This document shows positions 35,339-45,857 of a DNA stretch of 64,000 nt, piece after piece (the stretch's first letter is position 1; every line of letters starts with the position of its first letter). The DNA lies in assembly GCA_030654835.1 (NCBI GenBank), contig JAURWS010000055.1:62001-126000 (forward strand), read 5' to 3'. A program made the translations under genes and the position numbers. The notes below the pieces were generated by a model. It did no database searches and was not told the DNA's origin. It saw nothing but the letters and a program-made list of their open reading frames with translations. Origin of the DNA: Gammaproteobacteria bacterium (GTDB lineage: Bacteria > Pseudomonadota > Gammaproteobacteria > Pseudomonadales > Pseudohongiellaceae).

Positions 35339-37711
35339 TCAGAAGTTGTAACGCACCGTCGCGCCGTAAGTACGTGGATCGCCAAGCACTGCTGCATAGT
35401 GACCGGCATTGCCCGCACCCGGCAGCAATTGCTCGAAGTAGTCCTCGTCGGTCAGGTTGCGCGACCACAGGAAGCCCGACCAGCTGTCGTCGCTGCGGAA
35501 GCCGAGACGTGCATTCACCAGTGAATAGCCATCGACGTTCAGATATTGTGACGGCGACGGGCTTGATGAGAATTCTGAGCGGTAGTAGGTATCGATACCG
35601 ACAAAGAACTCCCCATTACTGCCGAACAGGGTCGAGGGCTGCACATATTCACCACCGAGCGAGACGGCATTCTTCGAGATGCCCGGCAGTCTGCCGCCGG
35701 ATACGTCGATGAAGGCGACCGGCGAACCGACCAACTCCAGCGGGAGTGGCGCGTTTGTGAACGACACGTATTCACTGTCCGTCCAGGCGTAGGCACCTTG
35801 CAGAGTCAAGTTGCCGAGCAGCAGACGTCCATCGATCTCGAAGCCCCGCACCTGCACTTCTTCGGCGTTGGCGAGATAGCCCCGGTTCACAGCGATGTCG
35901 GCTGTCTGCACCTGGGCCTGATAGTCTTCAATATCCGTCTGGTAGAGCACGAAGTTCAGTGTGGCGTTAGGAAGTGGCGACGTTTTCACACCAAACTCGT
36001 AGTGCTGGACGTACTCGGGTTTGATGATGGACAGCTCGGTCATCACGCGACCCGCTTCGGTGGGCAAGCCGCCGAGGTTGAGGCCCACGGGTTTGAAACC
36101 GGTACTGAAAGTCCCGTAGACATTGATGGCATCCGCCAACGCATAGTTCAGCGTCACGGTGCCGGTGACGTTGTCGTCGGTGATGTCGGCCTTGAATGCC
36201 TGATTGCTGTACTGGGCGTTCCTCAGAGCCAGCAGCGCGGAATTGGCGAGCGGTGCGCCGCCGCTTCTCGTGCGCTGGAAGTCTACTACCTTCTCGTCAT
36301 AGTTGAAGCGCAGGCCGGTCAGCAGGTTCAAACGGTCACTGAGAGTCCAGTCCAGTTGCCCGAACAGGGCCGCGCTGAAGGTCTCAAGGCCAGGGCTGCT
36401 GTCTGTGCCGAAACCCTCGAACAGGCCAGGAGTACGATACTGGGCTTCACTGGCTGCGTTTGGTGACACGAAGCGCCACTGATCCGGGCCCAGCTCTTCG
36501 CGATGCACTGGATCTGATTCCAATTGCTGCTTGATCGCGAACAGGCCGAGCACACCGCTGACGTTGTCGGTGACATCGCCTGCCCAGCGGAATTCCTGGG
36601 AGAGCTGCTCGTGGTCTGAAGGAGCTTCGGACAACTGCAGCGCATTCAACCCGAGGAAGTCACGATCGTTGGATGGCCGCCAGTCCCAGAAGTACCAGGC
36701 AGAGGTCGAGGTCAGCGTGCCGCTGCCGATTTCAGTATCGATGTTCAGTGAGACACCGCCGATGTCATTGCCGGAGCGCCACTTGGTGTTGTGGTCGATC
36801 TTGCGGTCGAAAGGATCGCGGGGCGGGTTGTAGCCGAGTGCGGCGATGATGGTCTCGAACTGACGGTAGGCGGAGCGTTTGTTGGTCACAGAACCTGCAA
36901 AGACCTGGGCGTAGCCGTTCGGGGCCTGTCTTGAAAGTTCGGCCACCAGACGTGCTCCGGTGGAGTCGCTGACATGCCACAGCAATTGACTGCGCACGGC
37001 CCAGTTTTCGAGATTGTTGACGTCTTCTCCGGTGCGGATGTTCTTCAGTGTGCCGTCGCGTTCCGTGCTGGAAAAGGAAACGCGTCCCGCGATGGATTCC
37101 GTCAGGCCGCCGCTCACGGTGCCTTTGAGCTGAGCGTAGTTGTTGTTGCCGGTGCTGACTTCGAAATTCGCCTCGTTGTCGAAGCTCGGTTTGCGAGTGG
37201 TGACGTTGAAGGCACCTGCGGTGGTGTTCTTGCCATACAACGTGCCTTGTGGCCCACGCAGCACTTCAATGCGTTCGACATCGATGAAATCGAGTGTCGT
37301 GATAGCCGGGCGTGCGAAGAACACGCCATCGATGTAGTAGCCGACGCCCGGGTCGATGCCGTCATTGGTCAGGCCGAAAGTCGTCCCCTGGCCTCGAATG
37401 CTGATGGCAGTATTGCGCGGGTTGGAGGAATACAGCTGCACAGAAGGAATCAGCTCCTTGAGGCGATTCACGTTGAAACCGCCGGAATCAGCCACCAGGT
37501 CGCCACTGACGACGGTCACTGGAATCGGCACCTCCTGCGCCACCTCTTCGCGACGGCGCGACGTGATGACGATCTCCTCAACACGGCTGCCCGCCTGGGC
37601 AACGGCTTGATCACTGGAGTCAGCTGCGCTTGGTGCGCCGCTCTGTGCGAATGCCCCCAGCGCGACGCCGGATGACAGTGCGACTGCAGCAAAGCGATAC
37701 AGGTTTTTCAT
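35339..37711 (-). CDS. TonB-dependent outer-membrane receptor
   Basis: The 790-residue receptor has a signal peptide (about 1-22), a TonB box (EEIVIT near residue 50), a plug domain (PSVQLYSSNPRNTAISIRGQ; RIEVLRGPQGTLYGKNTTAG) and a 22-strand-type barrel ending in the aromatic C-terminus VRYNF. It imports a ligand across the outer membrane using TonB/ExbBD energy. The plug wording resembles the large TonB receptor group common in sphingomonads and Cellvibrionales-like bacteria, which often takes up organic compounds rather than siderophores. The ATG at 37711 is preceded by GAGGAG. No transporter or regulator lies beside it, so the ligand is unknown. Confidence 0.94.
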   Translation of the reverse strand: MKNLYRFAAVALSSGVALGAFAQSGAPSAADSSDQAVAQAGSRVEEIVITSRRREEVAQEVPIPVTVVSGDLVADSGGFNVNRLKELIPSVQLYSSNPRNTAISIRGQGTTFGLTNDGIDPGVGYYIDGVFFARPAITTLDFIDVERIEVLRGPQGTLYGKNTTAGAFNVTTRKPSFDNEANFEVSTGNNNYAQLKGTVSGGLTESIAGRVSFSSTERDGTLKNIRTGEDVNNLENWAVRSQLLWHVSDSTGARLVAELSRQAPNGYAQVFAGSVTNKRSAYRQFETIIAALGYNPPRDPFDRKIDHNTKWRSGNDIGGVSLNIDTEIGSGTLTSTSAWYFWDWRPSNDRDFLGLNALQLSEAPSDHEQLSQEFRWAGDVTDNVSGVLGLFAIKQQLESDPVHREELGPDQWRFVSPNAASEAQYRTPGLFEGFGTDSSPGLETFSAALFGQLDWTLSDRLNLLTGLRFNYDEKVVDFQRTRSGGAPLANSALLALRNAQYSNQAFKADITDDNVTGTVTLNYALADAINVYGTFSTGFKPVGLNLGGLPTEAGRVMTELSIIKPEYVQHYEFGVKTSPLPNATLNFVLYQTDIEDYQAQVQTADIAVNRGYLANAEEVQVRGFEIDGRLLLGNLTLQGAYAWTDSEYVSFTNAPLPLELVGSPVAFIDVSGGRLPGISKNAVSLGGEYVQPSTLFGSNGEFFVGIDTYYRSEFSSSPSPSQYLNVDGYSLVNARLGFRSDDSWSGFLWSRNLTDEDYFEQLLPGAGNAGHYAAVLGDPRTYGATVRYNF

Positions 37712-37813
37712 GATGTTCTCCTCGAAGTTTGAACGGGTAGTGTGCGATGGGCGGCACTCTAGCAATCGCTGCTATCCGTCAGAACCAAGAAAAACATCAA
37801 TGCTTATGAACTT

Positions 37814-38422
37814 TTATTGCGGTTTGCTCTTATTGAAATGCGCGGTGCTGTTGCTGACGAGGAAGGTGCTGAGCTTGCCCTCAGCCGAGTAGTGCAGATC
37901 AAACATCCGTACAGGAAATAAGCCTTGGCGGCGATCTGCGAAGTATTGCTCCAGAGTGATTCTCACGACAGGAAAGGCCAGCTCACTCCAGGGAATTTCC
38001 TCTTCGGCAAAGAGCGCCACTTCCAGACTTTCTTCGCCAGCGTGGAACTCGGGAGCGCGCAGTGAGGTGCGGAAGAACAGGTATACCTGATTGATATAAG
38101 GAAGATTGAACAGTGTGTAGAGCGAACAGTCTGCCGGCACTACCGTAGCTCCGGCTTCCTCTAATGTTTCTCGGATGGCGCCATGCAAGGTGGTCTCGCC
38201 GTTCTCCATGAATCCCGCAGGCAGAGTCCACTTTCCACGCCTTGGTTCTATGGCGCGCCGACACAGCAGCACCTTGTCCTGCCACAGCGGCAGGGTCCCA
38301 ACGATGTTGTTCGGGTTCTGATAGAACACCACATCGCAGGCGATGCAGCAGAAGCGCAGCTTGTCATCCCCCGGAGGGATGTGGTGCGTGATGGGTCCTG
38401 CGCAGTGCTGGCAGTACTTCAT
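37814..38422 (-). CDS. Nudix hydrolase with N-terminal zinc ribbon
   Basis: The 202-residue protein begins with a four-cysteine zinc ribbon (CQHC at 4-7 and CIAC at 26-29) of the kind found in NudC/NADH pyrophosphatase relatives. It continues with a complete Nudix box (GFMENGETTLHGAIRETLEE starting at residue 70). It would hydrolyse a nucleoside diphosphate derivative, possibly NADH or ADP-ribose. The start at 38422 is chosen because the zinc ribbon begins there; an in-frame extension to 38716 overlaps the divergent sulfate-binding gene and looks non-coding. No clear Shine-Dalgarno is seen. Confidence 0.9.
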   Translation of the reverse strand: MKYCQHCAGPITHHIPPGDDKLRFCCIACDVVFYQNPNNIVGTLPLWQDKVLLCRRAIEPRRGKWTLPAGFMENGETTLHGAIRETLEEAGATVVPADCSLYTLFNLPYINQVYLFFRTSLRAPEFHAGEESLEVALFAEEEIPWSELAFPVVRITLEQYFADRRQGLFPVRMFDLHYSAEGKLSTFLVSNSTAHFNKSKPQ

Positions 38423-38606
38423 GGTGGTGTCGCTGGTCTTGTCGGTGCCGGGATTATAAACCGGGATCAAGAAGCGCAGGGCGACCGCCGAGAGGTATTT
38501 CGTTTTGCTGCATAAGCTTTGCTGTTTTTCTTGGTTTGGCAGGGGAGAGGGCGCTGGTACCTTGGCGCCAATTTCAAAACCCGGCCATTCCGAGGAGTGC
38601 TGCAAC

Positions 38607-39632
38607 ATGCTTTTCAAGACCAGAAGATTCAAACAACTTGTCCTGAGTTCCTTATTGACGCTCGCGGCTGTAGGCACGTCATCTGGCATGCAGGCGCAGG
38701 ACAAGACTCTGCTCAATGTGTCCTATGACCCCACCCGCGAGCTTTACCAGGAGTTCAACCCCGAGTTCGCCAGATTCTGGCAGGAGAAAACCGGTGAAGA
38801 GATCGAGATCAGCCAGTCTCACGGCGGCTCCGGCTCTCAGGCGCGCTCGGTGATCGATGGGCTTGAGGCTGACATCGTCACCCTCGGACTGGCCTACGAC
38901 ATCGATGCGATTGCCGAATTATCCGGCAAACTGCCTCCCGACTGGCAGGCCAAACTGCCGGACAACAGTTCACCCTACACCTCCACCATTGTGTTTCTGG
39001 TCCGCAAGGGTAATCCCAAAGGAATTCAGGATTGGGACGATCTGGTGCAGCCCGGCGTAGGGGTGATTACCCCGAACCCCAAAACCTCCGGTGGAGCGCG
39101 CTGGAACTATCTGGCGGCGTGGGGCTATGCCTTGCAGCAGCCAGGGGGAACTCCGGAGTCTGCGCAGGAATTCGTCAGCGCTCTCTATAAGAATGTCGTG
39201 GTGCTGGATTCCGGCGCGCGCGGCTCGACTACCACGTTTGTGCAGCGCGGCGTTGGTGACGTGTTCATCTCCTGGGAGAACGAGGCTTTCTTGGCGGTGA
39301 ATGAGCTGGGGCCGGAGAACTTCGAGATCATCGTGCCGTCGGTTTCCATTCTTGCCGAGCCGCCGGTGGCGGTGGTCACGGGTATCGCCGAACGTCGTGG
39401 CACCTTGGACGCCGCCACAGCCTATGTTGAATATCTGTATTCCGAAGTCGGGCAGCGGATTGCCGCTAGGAATTATTACCGCCCGCGCCACCCAGAGCTG
39501 GCCGCTCCCGAAGACGTCGCTCGCTTCCCGCAGGTGAACACCTTCAGCATCGACCTGTTCGGTGGCTGGCAGAAAGCGCAAGCCGATCACTTCAGTGACG
39601 GCGGTATCTTCGATCAGATCTATGGCCTGTAA
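38607..39632 (+). CDS. Periplasmic sulfate-binding protein (Sbp/CysP family)
   Basis: The 341-residue protein has a signal peptide (about 1-30, ending near MQAQ) and family motifs [35 protein letters not shown] and [19 protein letters not shown], which shape the sulfate site. It delivers sulfate or thiosulfate to the CysTWA transporter encoded downstream. GAGGAG precedes the ATG. It is divergent from the Nudix gene and first of the sulfate cluster. Whether it is Sbp or CysP (thiosulfate) cannot be decided from the sequence, so no symbol is given. Confidence 0.95.
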   Translation: MLFKTRRFKQLVLSSLLTLAAVGTSSGMQAQDKTLLNVSYDPTRELYQEFNPEFARFWQEKTGEEIEISQSHGGSGSQARSVIDGLEADIVTLGLAYDIDAIAELSGKLPPDWQAKLPDNSSPYTSTIVFLVRKGNPKGIQDWDDLVQPGVGVITPNPKTSGGARWNYLAAWGYALQQPGGTPESAQEFVSALYKNVVVLDSGARGSTTTFVQRGVGDVFISWENEAFLAVNELGPENFEIIVPSVSILAEPPVAVVTGIAERRGTLDAATAYVEYLYSEVGQRIAARNYYRPRHPELAAPEDVARFPQVNTFSIDLFGGWQKAQADHFSDGGIFDQIYGL

Positions 39633-39682
39633 CCGACAGCAAGATAACCATCAATCGGACAGTAGAGAGAAGGAGTCAGAGC

Positions 39683-40387
39683 ATGGCAGCGTCGGGTGAA
39701 TCAGTCCTGATCGTGCCCGGTTATCGAGGCAGTGGTGAATCGCATTGGCAGAGTTGGTTGCACCGGGAGCTGGTCGGCAGCCGTGTGCTCTCCGGCGTCA
39801 GTTGGCACGATCCGATATTGGCAGATTGGGCGGAGCGGGTGCGCGAGGAGATCGCCAGGGCGCCCACGCCCTTGTGGATTGTCGCTCACAGCTTCGGTTG
39901 TCTCGCCACTGTGATTGCGGTGGCGGATCGTCCGCAGAATGTCGCAGGAGTGATCCTTGCAGCACCCGCCGATCCACAGCGCTTTCATCTGCTGGGGCTT
40001 GGTCGGGTCGATGATCGTCGTCTCGCTGTGAAGACCCTGGCTGACGTGTTGCCCGCCAGAGCATTGGGTGTGCGCGGGGTGCTGGTGGCCAGTGAGAATG
40101 ATCCCTGGATGTCCGTGTCCGCAGCCCAGCAATGGGCTCGTGACTGGGAGGTGGCGATTGTCAACGCTGGAGCCGCAGGGCACATCAATGCGGAATCCGG
40201 CTTTGGTCCCTGGCCCGGCGTGCTGGAATTACTGACAGCACTGCAGAGCGAGACTGCCACCGAGCACGCTCCAGTAGCGTCGGTGTCTCAGCATATGCAG
40301 CGTGGCCGAGGTAGTGCGCTGGCTCGCGTGCGGCGCCATACCCGCGAACAATTGGGATTGTTGGGGCCAGCGTCTTCTTATGCTTAA
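39683..40387 (+). CDS. RBBP9/YdeN-family alpha/beta hydrolase
   Basis: The 234-residue protein shows the RBBP9/YdeN pattern: LIVPGYRGSGESHWQSWL at the start, nucleophile Ser70 in VAHSFGC, an Asp in SENDPWM and the terminal AGHINAESGFGPWP. These serine hydrolases have poorly known substrates. It lies 50 bases after the sulfate-binding gene and 132 bases before cysT on the same strand, so it may belong to the sulfate operon, where its role is unclear. A C-terminal tail beyond the hydrolase fold is rich in Arg and His. Confidence 0.85.
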   Translation: MAASGESVLIVPGYRGSGESHWQSWLHRELVGSRVLSGVSWHDPILADWAERVREEIARAPTPLWIVAHSFGCLATVIAVADRPQNVAGVILAAPADPQRFHLLGLGRVDDRRLAVKTLADVLPARALGVRGVLVASENDPWMSVSAAQQWARDWEVAIVNAGAAGHINAESGFGPWPGVLELLTALQSETATEHAPVASVSQHMQRGRGSALARVRRHTREQLGLLGPASSYA

Positions 40388-40519
40388 AAGTGAATAAGCA
40401 TTGCTGATTTTATTGTTTTTCTTCATGAGGGCCGGTTTGTAGACTCTCCCCGCCTGCTAGATACCGCAGTGATAGTTACCCCAGTGATTGATACAACAGT
40501 GGAGCACGGAGATTCACGA

Positions 40520-41407
40520 ATGGCTTTTGCCCTCACACCCAATACATTGTTTGGTCGCCAGCGCACCGGGACCTTTCGCAAGACCTATAGTGTGCTGCCG
40601 GGCTTCAATCTCTCGCTCGGCTACACCCTCGGTTACCTGACGCTGATCGTGCTGATTCCGATTGCCGCCGTGTTTCTGAAGACGTCCGAGTTGTCATTCG
40701 CAGAGTTCTGGAAGGTCGTCACCGCGCCACGCGTGCTGGCGTCCTACAAACTTTCCTTTGGCGCTTCGATGATTGCGGCGGCCATCAACGCCGTATTCGG
40801 CTTGATGCTCGCCTGGGTGCTGGTGCGTTACTCGTTTCCGGGCAAGCGCATTGTCGACGCACTGGTGGACTTGCCCTTCGCCCTGCCGACGGCGGTGGCG
40901 GGCATCGCCCTGACCGCGCTGTATGCACGCAACGGCTGGATTGGACAGTATGTCGAGGGCGTGCTGGGCATCAAGATCGCGTTTGCGCCTGCCGGTGTGC
41001 TGGTGGCTCTGGTCTTCATCGGTCTGCCCTTTGTGGTGCGCACGGTTCAGCCGATTCTGGAGGATCTGGAGACCGAGCTTGAGGAAGCCGCTGCCAGTCT
41101 TGGTGCGCGGCGCTGGCAGACCTTTCGCTATGTGTTGCTGCCGATTCTGCTGCCGGCGCTCTTGACTGGTTTCGCGCTGGCCTTCGCGCGTGCGGTGGGT
41201 GAGTACGGGTCGGTGATCTTCATCGCCGGCAATATTCCGCTGGTTTCGGAGATCACCCCGCTGATCATCATCACCAAACTGGAGCAGTATGACTATGTGG
41301 GCGCGACGGCGGTGGCTCTGGTGATGTTGCTGTTCTCCTTCGTCCTGTTGCTGGTCATCAACGCGCTGCAGGCGTGGAGTTCCAGAAGCATCGGCGGGTC
41401 GCGATGA
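40520..41407 (+). CDS. cysT: Sulfate ABC transporter permease CysT (CysU)
   Basis: The 295-residue inner-membrane permease has six transmembrane helices and the EAA-loop ([22 protein letters not shown]) that contacts the ATPase. It pairs with CysW to form the sulfate/thiosulfate channel. The ATG at 40520 is chosen over an in-frame start at 40469, with GGAGA upstream. Its stop overlaps the cysW start by 4 bases (ATGA). Confidence 0.95.
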   Translation: MAFALTPNTLFGRQRTGTFRKTYSVLPGFNLSLGYTLGYLTLIVLIPIAAVFLKTSELSFAEFWKVVTAPRVLASYKLSFGASMIAAAINAVFGLMLAWVLVRYSFPGKRIVDALVDLPFALPTAVAGIALTALYARNGWIGQYVEGVLGIKIAFAPAGVLVALVFIGLPFVVRTVQPILEDLETELEEAAASLGARRWQTFRYVLLPILLPALLTGFALAFARAVGEYGSVIFIAGNIPLVSEITPLIIITKLEQYDYVGATAVALVMLLFSFVLLLVINALQAWSSRSIGGSR

Positions 41408-42321
41408 TAAGTCGCACTTCTCATAGGAGCACACGTTTCGAACGCAACCTGGCAACCCGGGAGGCGCCGTGGGTGAAGTGGACGCTGCTGACGCTGTCGC
41501 TGAGCTTCTTCGCCCTGTTCCTGATTCTGCCGCTGGTGTCAGTATTCTTCGAGGCCCTGCGCAAGGGCTGGGAAGTCTATCTGCTGTCTATCACGGAAGA
41601 GACAGCATTGGCGGCCATCAAGCTGACGGTCCTGATTGCCTTCATCTCGGTGCCGCTGAACCTTGTCTTCGGTGTGGCGGCGGCCTGGCTGATCGCCAAG
41701 CATGACTTCCGCGGCAAGCAGTTGCTGACGACTTTCATTGATCTGCCGTTCTCCGTGTCGCCGGTGATCGTTGGCTTGATGTACATGCTGGTGTTCGGTG
41801 CCAACGGCTGGTTTGGCGCCTGGCTGGTGGAACACGATCTCAAGGTGATCTTTGCCGTGCCCGGTATCGTGCTGGCGACCATCTTCGTGACGTTCCCCTT
41901 CGTGGCCCGTGAGTTGATTCCTTTGATGCAGGCGCAGGGGCGCGACGAAGAAGAGGCGGCAGTGGTGCTTGGCGCCAATGGCTGGCAGACCTTCTGGTAC
42001 GTCACACTGCCGAACGTCAAATGGGGGCTGCTCTATGGGGTGATTCTCTCCAACGCCCGGGCGATGGGGGAATTCGGCGCGGTATCGGTGGTGTCCGGCA
42101 AGATTCGCGGCCAGACCAACACCATGCCACTGCATGTCGAAATTCTCTATAACGAATACAACTTTGCGGCAGCCTTCGCGGTGGCCTCGTTGCTGGCACT
42201 GCTGGCGCTGGTGACTCTAGTGATCAAGACCTGGGTGGAACACCGTGCCAGCAGTCATTTCAACGCAACACATATGGTTCCTGCAGACGTCAACACACTT
42301 TCACCGAGGGTCATGCCATGA
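41404..42321 (+). CDS. cysW: Sulfate ABC transporter permease CysW
   Basis: The 305-residue permease has six membrane helices and the EAA-type loop [19 protein letters not shown]. The N-terminal segment before TM1 is long and basic. It completes the channel with CysT and overlaps cysT and cysA by 4 bases each, so all three transporter parts are co-translated. An in-frame start at 41374 exists but lies inside cysT; the ATG at 41404 fits the coupling. Confidence 0.95.
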   Translation: MISRTSHRSTRFERNLATREAPWVKWTLLTLSLSFFALFLILPLVSVFFEALRKGWEVYLLSITEETALAAIKLTVLIAFISVPLNLVFGVAAAWLIAKHDFRGKQLLTTFIDLPFSVSPVIVGLMYMLVFGANGWFGAWLVEHDLKVIFAVPGIVLATIFVTFPFVARELIPLMQAQGRDEEEAAVVLGANGWQTFWYVTLPNVKWGLLYGVILSNARAMGEFGAVSVVSGKIRGQTNTMPLHVEILYNEYNFAAAFAVASLLALLALVTLVIKTWVEHRASSHFNATHMVPADVNTLSPRVMP

Positions 42322-43451
42322 GCATCGAAGTCAGAAATATTCATAAACGCTTTGGCAATTTTACGGCGCTGAACGACATTTCTCTCAATTTCGAGTCCGG
42401 CCAGCTGGTGGCGCTGCTCGGGCCGTCGGGCTGTGGCAAGACGACACTGCTGCGCATCATCGCGGGGCTGGAGCAGGCTGATTCGGGAATCGTCACGCTT
42501 GAAGGAGAGGACGCCTCGGTGAGCAGTGTGCGTGAGCGGCAGGTCGGCTTCGTGTTTCAACATTACGCATTGTTCAAGCACATGACGGTGTTCGACAATG
42601 TCGCGTTCGGCATGCGCATGAAACCACGTGCTCAGCGGCCTTCGAAGCAGCAGATCAAGGACAAGGTGCACGAGCTGCTTAATCTGGTGCAACTGGACTG
42701 GCTGGCGGATCGTTATCCATCACAGTTGTCAGGTGGTCAACGGCAACGTATCGCACTGGCTAGGGCGCTGGCGGTGGAACCGCGTGTGCTGCTCCTGGAT
42801 GAACCCTTCGGAGCACTGGATGCCAAGGTGCGCAAGGAGTTGCGACGCTGGCTGCGCAAGCTGCACGATGAGCTGCATATCACTTCCATTTTCGTGACAC
42901 ACGATCAGGAAGAGGCGCTGGAAGTGGCCGACAAGGTGGTGCTCATGGATCATGGGCATGTGGAGCAGGTCGGCACACCGGAAGAGGTCTACAACCATCC
43001 GGCGACACCTTTCGTCTACAGCTTCCTCGGTTCGGTGAATCTCTTTCACGGGCGTGTGGAGGAAGAAGGCTTGCGGGTGGGGGCAGATGCCGTGCCACAC
43101 ACGCAAGACAATTTCACGGAGGGTTCCGAGGTGTTTGCCTTTGTGCGCCCCCATGAACTGCGGATCGTCACCGATACAGGCTACACTCAGGGGGTGGCGG
43201 CGAAAGTCGTGCGGGTGCTGTCCTTTGGTGTCAGTGCGCGAGTTGAACTAGATGGGCTGGATCGCGAGAAAGATCAGCATTTCGAGGTGGAGCTGACGCA
43301 GGCACAGGTTGCCGAGTTGGCCTTGATTCCCGGTCAGCATGTGCGTCTGGTGCCGTCGCGTTTGAAATTATTTGATCGGCCGGGATACGTCTCTGCCGAT
43401 GCAGTGAGCAACTCAGGTAGTAAGCAGAGCAGCACGGGAGCCAGGGCATGA
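42318..43451 (+). CDS. cysA: Sulfate/thiosulfate ABC transporter ATPase CysA
   Basis: The 377-residue ATPase has Walker A (GPSGCGKTT, about residues 36-44), Q-loop ([12 protein letters not shown]), signature LSGGQRQR, Walker B ([13 protein letters not shown]), H-loop (VTHDQEEA) and a C-terminal TOBE-like domain. It energises sulfate import. The ATG overlaps the cysW stop, and its own stop overlaps the cysB ATG, giving a tightly packed operon. Confidence 0.97.
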   Translation: MSIEVRNIHKRFGNFTALNDISLNFESGQLVALLGPSGCGKTTLLRIIAGLEQADSGIVTLEGEDASVSSVRERQVGFVFQHYALFKHMTVFDNVAFGMRMKPRAQRPSKQQIKDKVHELLNLVQLDWLADRYPSQLSGGQRQRIALARALAVEPRVLLLDEPFGALDAKVRKELRRWLRKLHDELHITSIFVTHDQEEALEVADKVVLMDHGHVEQVGTPEEVYNHPATPFVYSFLGSVNLFHGRVEEEGLRVGADAVPHTQDNFTEGSEVFAFVRPHELRIVTDTGYTQGVAAKVVRVLSFGVSARVELDGLDREKDQHFEVELTQAQVAELALIPGQHVRLVPSRLKLFDRPGYVSADAVSNSGSKQSSTGARA

Positions 43452-44380
43452 ACTTTCAACAATTGCGCATTATCCGCGAGACGGTGCGGCGCAACTTTAA
43501 TCTGACTGAAGTCTCCAACGCGCTCTATACGTCCCAGTCCGGTGTCTCCAAGCACATCAAGGATCTGGAGGATGAGCTGGGCGTGGAGTTGTTTATCCGC
43601 AAGGGTAAACGTCTGCTGGGGCTCACCGAGCCGGGCAAGGAGATGGTCAAGATTGTTGAGCGCATGTTGCTCGATGCGAAGAACATCAAGACCGTGGCCG
43701 AACAGTTCAGCCAGCAGGACAAAGGGCAGCTGACAATTGCCACGACGCACACGCAGGCGCGCTATGCGCTGCCGAAAGTGGTGATGGAATTCAAGAAGAT
43801 CTATCCCCGTGTCCATCTCAAACTGCATCAGGGCAGCCCGACAGAGATAGCGCAGATGTTGCTCGAAGGGGAGGCCGATATCGGGGTGGCGACTGAGGCA
43901 CTGGGGCAGATCCCGGAGTTGGCGACGTTCAACTATTACTCCTGGCACCACAGTGTCATCGTGCCGACCGGTCACACGCTTGAGAGCCAGCAACCTTTGA
44001 CACTGGCGGCGATCGCTGAATTTCCGATCGTCACTTATCACGAGGGCTTCACCGGAAGAGCCTTGATCGAGAAGGCATTCGGTGACGCGCAGATCGCGCC
44101 CGATGTGGTGCTCAGCGCTCTGGATGCGGATGTCATCAAGTCTTATGTGGAGCTGGGGCTGGGAGTCGGAATCATCGCGTCGGTGGCGTTCAATGCCGTG
44201 CGCGATGGGGGACTTACCATGCTGGATTGTTCACATCTGTTCGGAGAGAACACGACCCGCATTGCAGTGCGGCGCGGACATTTCATGCGTCGCTTTGCTT
44301 ACCACTTCATTGAATTGTGTTCCCCGCAATTGACTGAAGCGGTGGTGACCGCTGACGTTTCCGTTATCGCATTGGATTGA
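43448..44380 (+). CDS. cysB: LysR-type cysteine regulon activator CysB
   Basis: The 310-residue LysR protein starts [20 protein letters not shown] with helix-turn-helix [20 protein letters not shown], followed by the effector-binding domain ([11 protein letters not shown], which in CysB forms part of the sulfate/N-acetylserine site). CysB activates sulfur assimilation genes in response to N-acetylserine. Its start overlaps cysA, so it is transcribed with the transporter that it probably controls, unlike the separate cysB of E. coli. It is slightly shorter than the E. coli protein. Confidence 0.95.
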   Translation: MNFQQLRIIRETVRRNFNLTEVSNALYTSQSGVSKHIKDLEDELGVELFIRKGKRLLGLTEPGKEMVKIVERMLLDAKNIKTVAEQFSQQDKGQLTIATTHTQARYALPKVVMEFKKIYPRVHLKLHQGSPTEIAQMLLEGEADIGVATEALGQIPELATFNYYSWHHSVIVPTGHTLESQQPLTLAAIAEFPIVTYHEGFTGRALIEKAFGDAQIAPDVVLSALDADVIKSYVELGLGVGIIASVAFNAVRDGGLTMLDCSHLFGENTTRIAVRRGHFMRRFAYHFIELCSPQLTEAVVTADVSVIALD

Positions 44381-44381
44381 T

Positions 44382-45422
44382 TTAGCAGAGCTCTGCAGGT
44401 AGGGAAATTGCGGCTGCCAGCGAGGTCAGCGGGTTCGGCGTGGGGGCACTACAGGCGATCGTTTGCAGGCTTGGAGATTTATCGAGCGCGTCCGCTTCAA
44501 TCGCCGGGGCCTTGAGCTGTAGGTGAGCAAAGTGAGTGCGTCCGTTGTCGTAAAGTGGACGCAGGTGCTGATCGCCATCGCGCACTGCCGGGAATACCTT
44601 CATCCGCACCGAGCCTCTGACGTTGCCGCCAATGGCCATGATCTGCCCGGCGTCTTCATCTACTTTAACCACGATATCGCAGTGTGTTCTGGCACCGACA
44701 CCCAGTTGGGCGCGGCGTTCAGCGATGCTCTGATACGCGGGTCGGCTCCCTCGGCACAGCAAGTCACCCGGCGCTATCGCGGCCTCACCTGGTGTATAGG
44801 CAAGGAATGCAGCGGCCTCGTCCTTGCCTTCGCTCGCGAGAATTGCCTGGTCGATATAGGTATGGTGCGCGATGGCGCGTTTGAACTGTTGAGGCGTTCC
44901 AAGACCGCTCTCGCACATCACCCAGGAGATGAAGGCGGCGGACCATGCGTCACGCCAGCGTATGCCTGCGCCGTCGGTGCTCCAGGCCTGATTCTGACGT
45001 TGCAGTATCCAATCGCTGTCGGGGGTGGCAGCCCAATAGCCTGCGATGGACTCCGCCAGACGCACAGCCTCGGTTGTACTCACGCTCGGGCGACGGGCGC
45101 GGTTTTGAGCCGGTGCCGTTCTCTCAATTGCCAATCCGGTGGGTTGTTCATCGATACCGAAGCCGAAGTAAGCCCATTCCTGTGCAGCAGCATTGACGAT
45201 GCGACGACGGGTTTCTTCCAGTGGGAGTGATCGGCAGGAGCGTTCGGTAATGCGCATATTGCCAGGGCTTCCGGTCACTCGTGCCGTCGGCGGGGTGATA
45301 TCCAGAACAGACTCTGGCAAGCGGGGCAGCGAGGTCTGCTGTTGGGCGAACGTATAACTTTGCGCGAGCAGCAACAAGCCTGCTCCGAGAATAATTTTCA
45401 GCGCAACGATCCGAGCACCCAT
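44382..45422 (-). CDS. DUF2272 secreted protein
   Basis: The 346-residue protein has a signal peptide (about 1-26) and a DUF2272 domain in the middle (WRDAWSAAFISWVMCESG with a conserved Cys, then GDLLCRGSRP and THCDIVVKVDE). This resembles the Cys-His layout of NlpC/P60-like cell-wall peptidases, though activity for DUF2272 is not established as far as I know. The C-terminal 40 residues are low in complexity. It is convergent with cysB, whose stop is only two bases away. The DUF3135 gene lies just upstream. Confidence 0.8.
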   Translation of the reverse strand: MGARIVALKIILGAGLLLLAQSYTFAQQQTSLPRLPESVLDITPPTARVTGSPGNMRITERSCRSLPLEETRRRIVNAAAQEWAYFGFGIDEQPTGLAIERTAPAQNRARRPSVSTTEAVRLAESIAGYWAATPDSDWILQRQNQAWSTDGAGIRWRDAWSAAFISWVMCESGLGTPQQFKRAIAHHTYIDQAILASEGKDEAAAFLAYTPGEAAIAPGDLLCRGSRPAYQSIAERRAQLGVGARTHCDIVVKVDEDAGQIMAIGGNVRGSVRMKVFPAVRDGDQHLRPLYDNGRTHFAHLQLKAPAIEADALDKSPSLQTIACSAPTPNPLTSLAAAISLPAELC

Positions 45423-45430
45423 TGCTGTCC

Positions 45431-45775
45431 TTAATGGTCCTTTGAACGGTCACGTGGCTGACTGAAAGGGATTATCCGAGCCTCTCGATTGGTATCGGCA
45501 CCACTTGTTTTCACAGGGTGGTGAAGGACGTGATTCAGCTCGGCAAATGCCTCATGCATCATGCTGGAGATTTTGATCACGCGTGCCTCCGGGGTGCGAG
45601 CCCTGCGCAGTTCCATGTTGATACGGAACTGCAGCCCCTGCAGTCGACGTCGGCTCTCACCGGTGGTGTTTTCCAGAATGGCATCCGTCAACTCGGTGCG
45701 GATCCGTTCCAGCTCCTCCGGTTGTTCTTTATGGAGGGTGACTAAGGTGTCGAAATCGGGCAGATCACGGTACAT
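45431..45775 (-). CDS. DUF3135 small cytoplasmic protein
   Basis: The 114-residue protein begins LPDFDTLVTLHKEQPEELER and continues as amphipathic helices with LQGLQFRINMELRRA, the diagnostic core of DUF3135. No function is known. It lies 8 bases upstream of the DUF2272 gene and about 80 bases after pspC on the same strand, so it could be co-transcribed with either. Confidence 0.8.
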   Translation of the reverse strand: MYRDLPDFDTLVTLHKEQPEELERIRTELTDAILENTTGESRRRLQGLQFRINMELRRARTPEARVIKISSMMHEAFAELNHVLHHPVKTSGADTNREARIIPFSQPRDRSKDH

Positions 45776-45857
45776 GGCGAGGCCTCCAAGACGGTTACGA
45801 TTCGTTGTCTGGGAGTGTAACTGCTCACCGTGAAGCGCACAATTGAAATGAGGGGGA

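Noticed and set aside
44386-44397. GCAGAGCTCTGC palindrome between cysB and the DUF2272 gene
   Set aside because: Partly inside coding sequence and too short to call a terminator.
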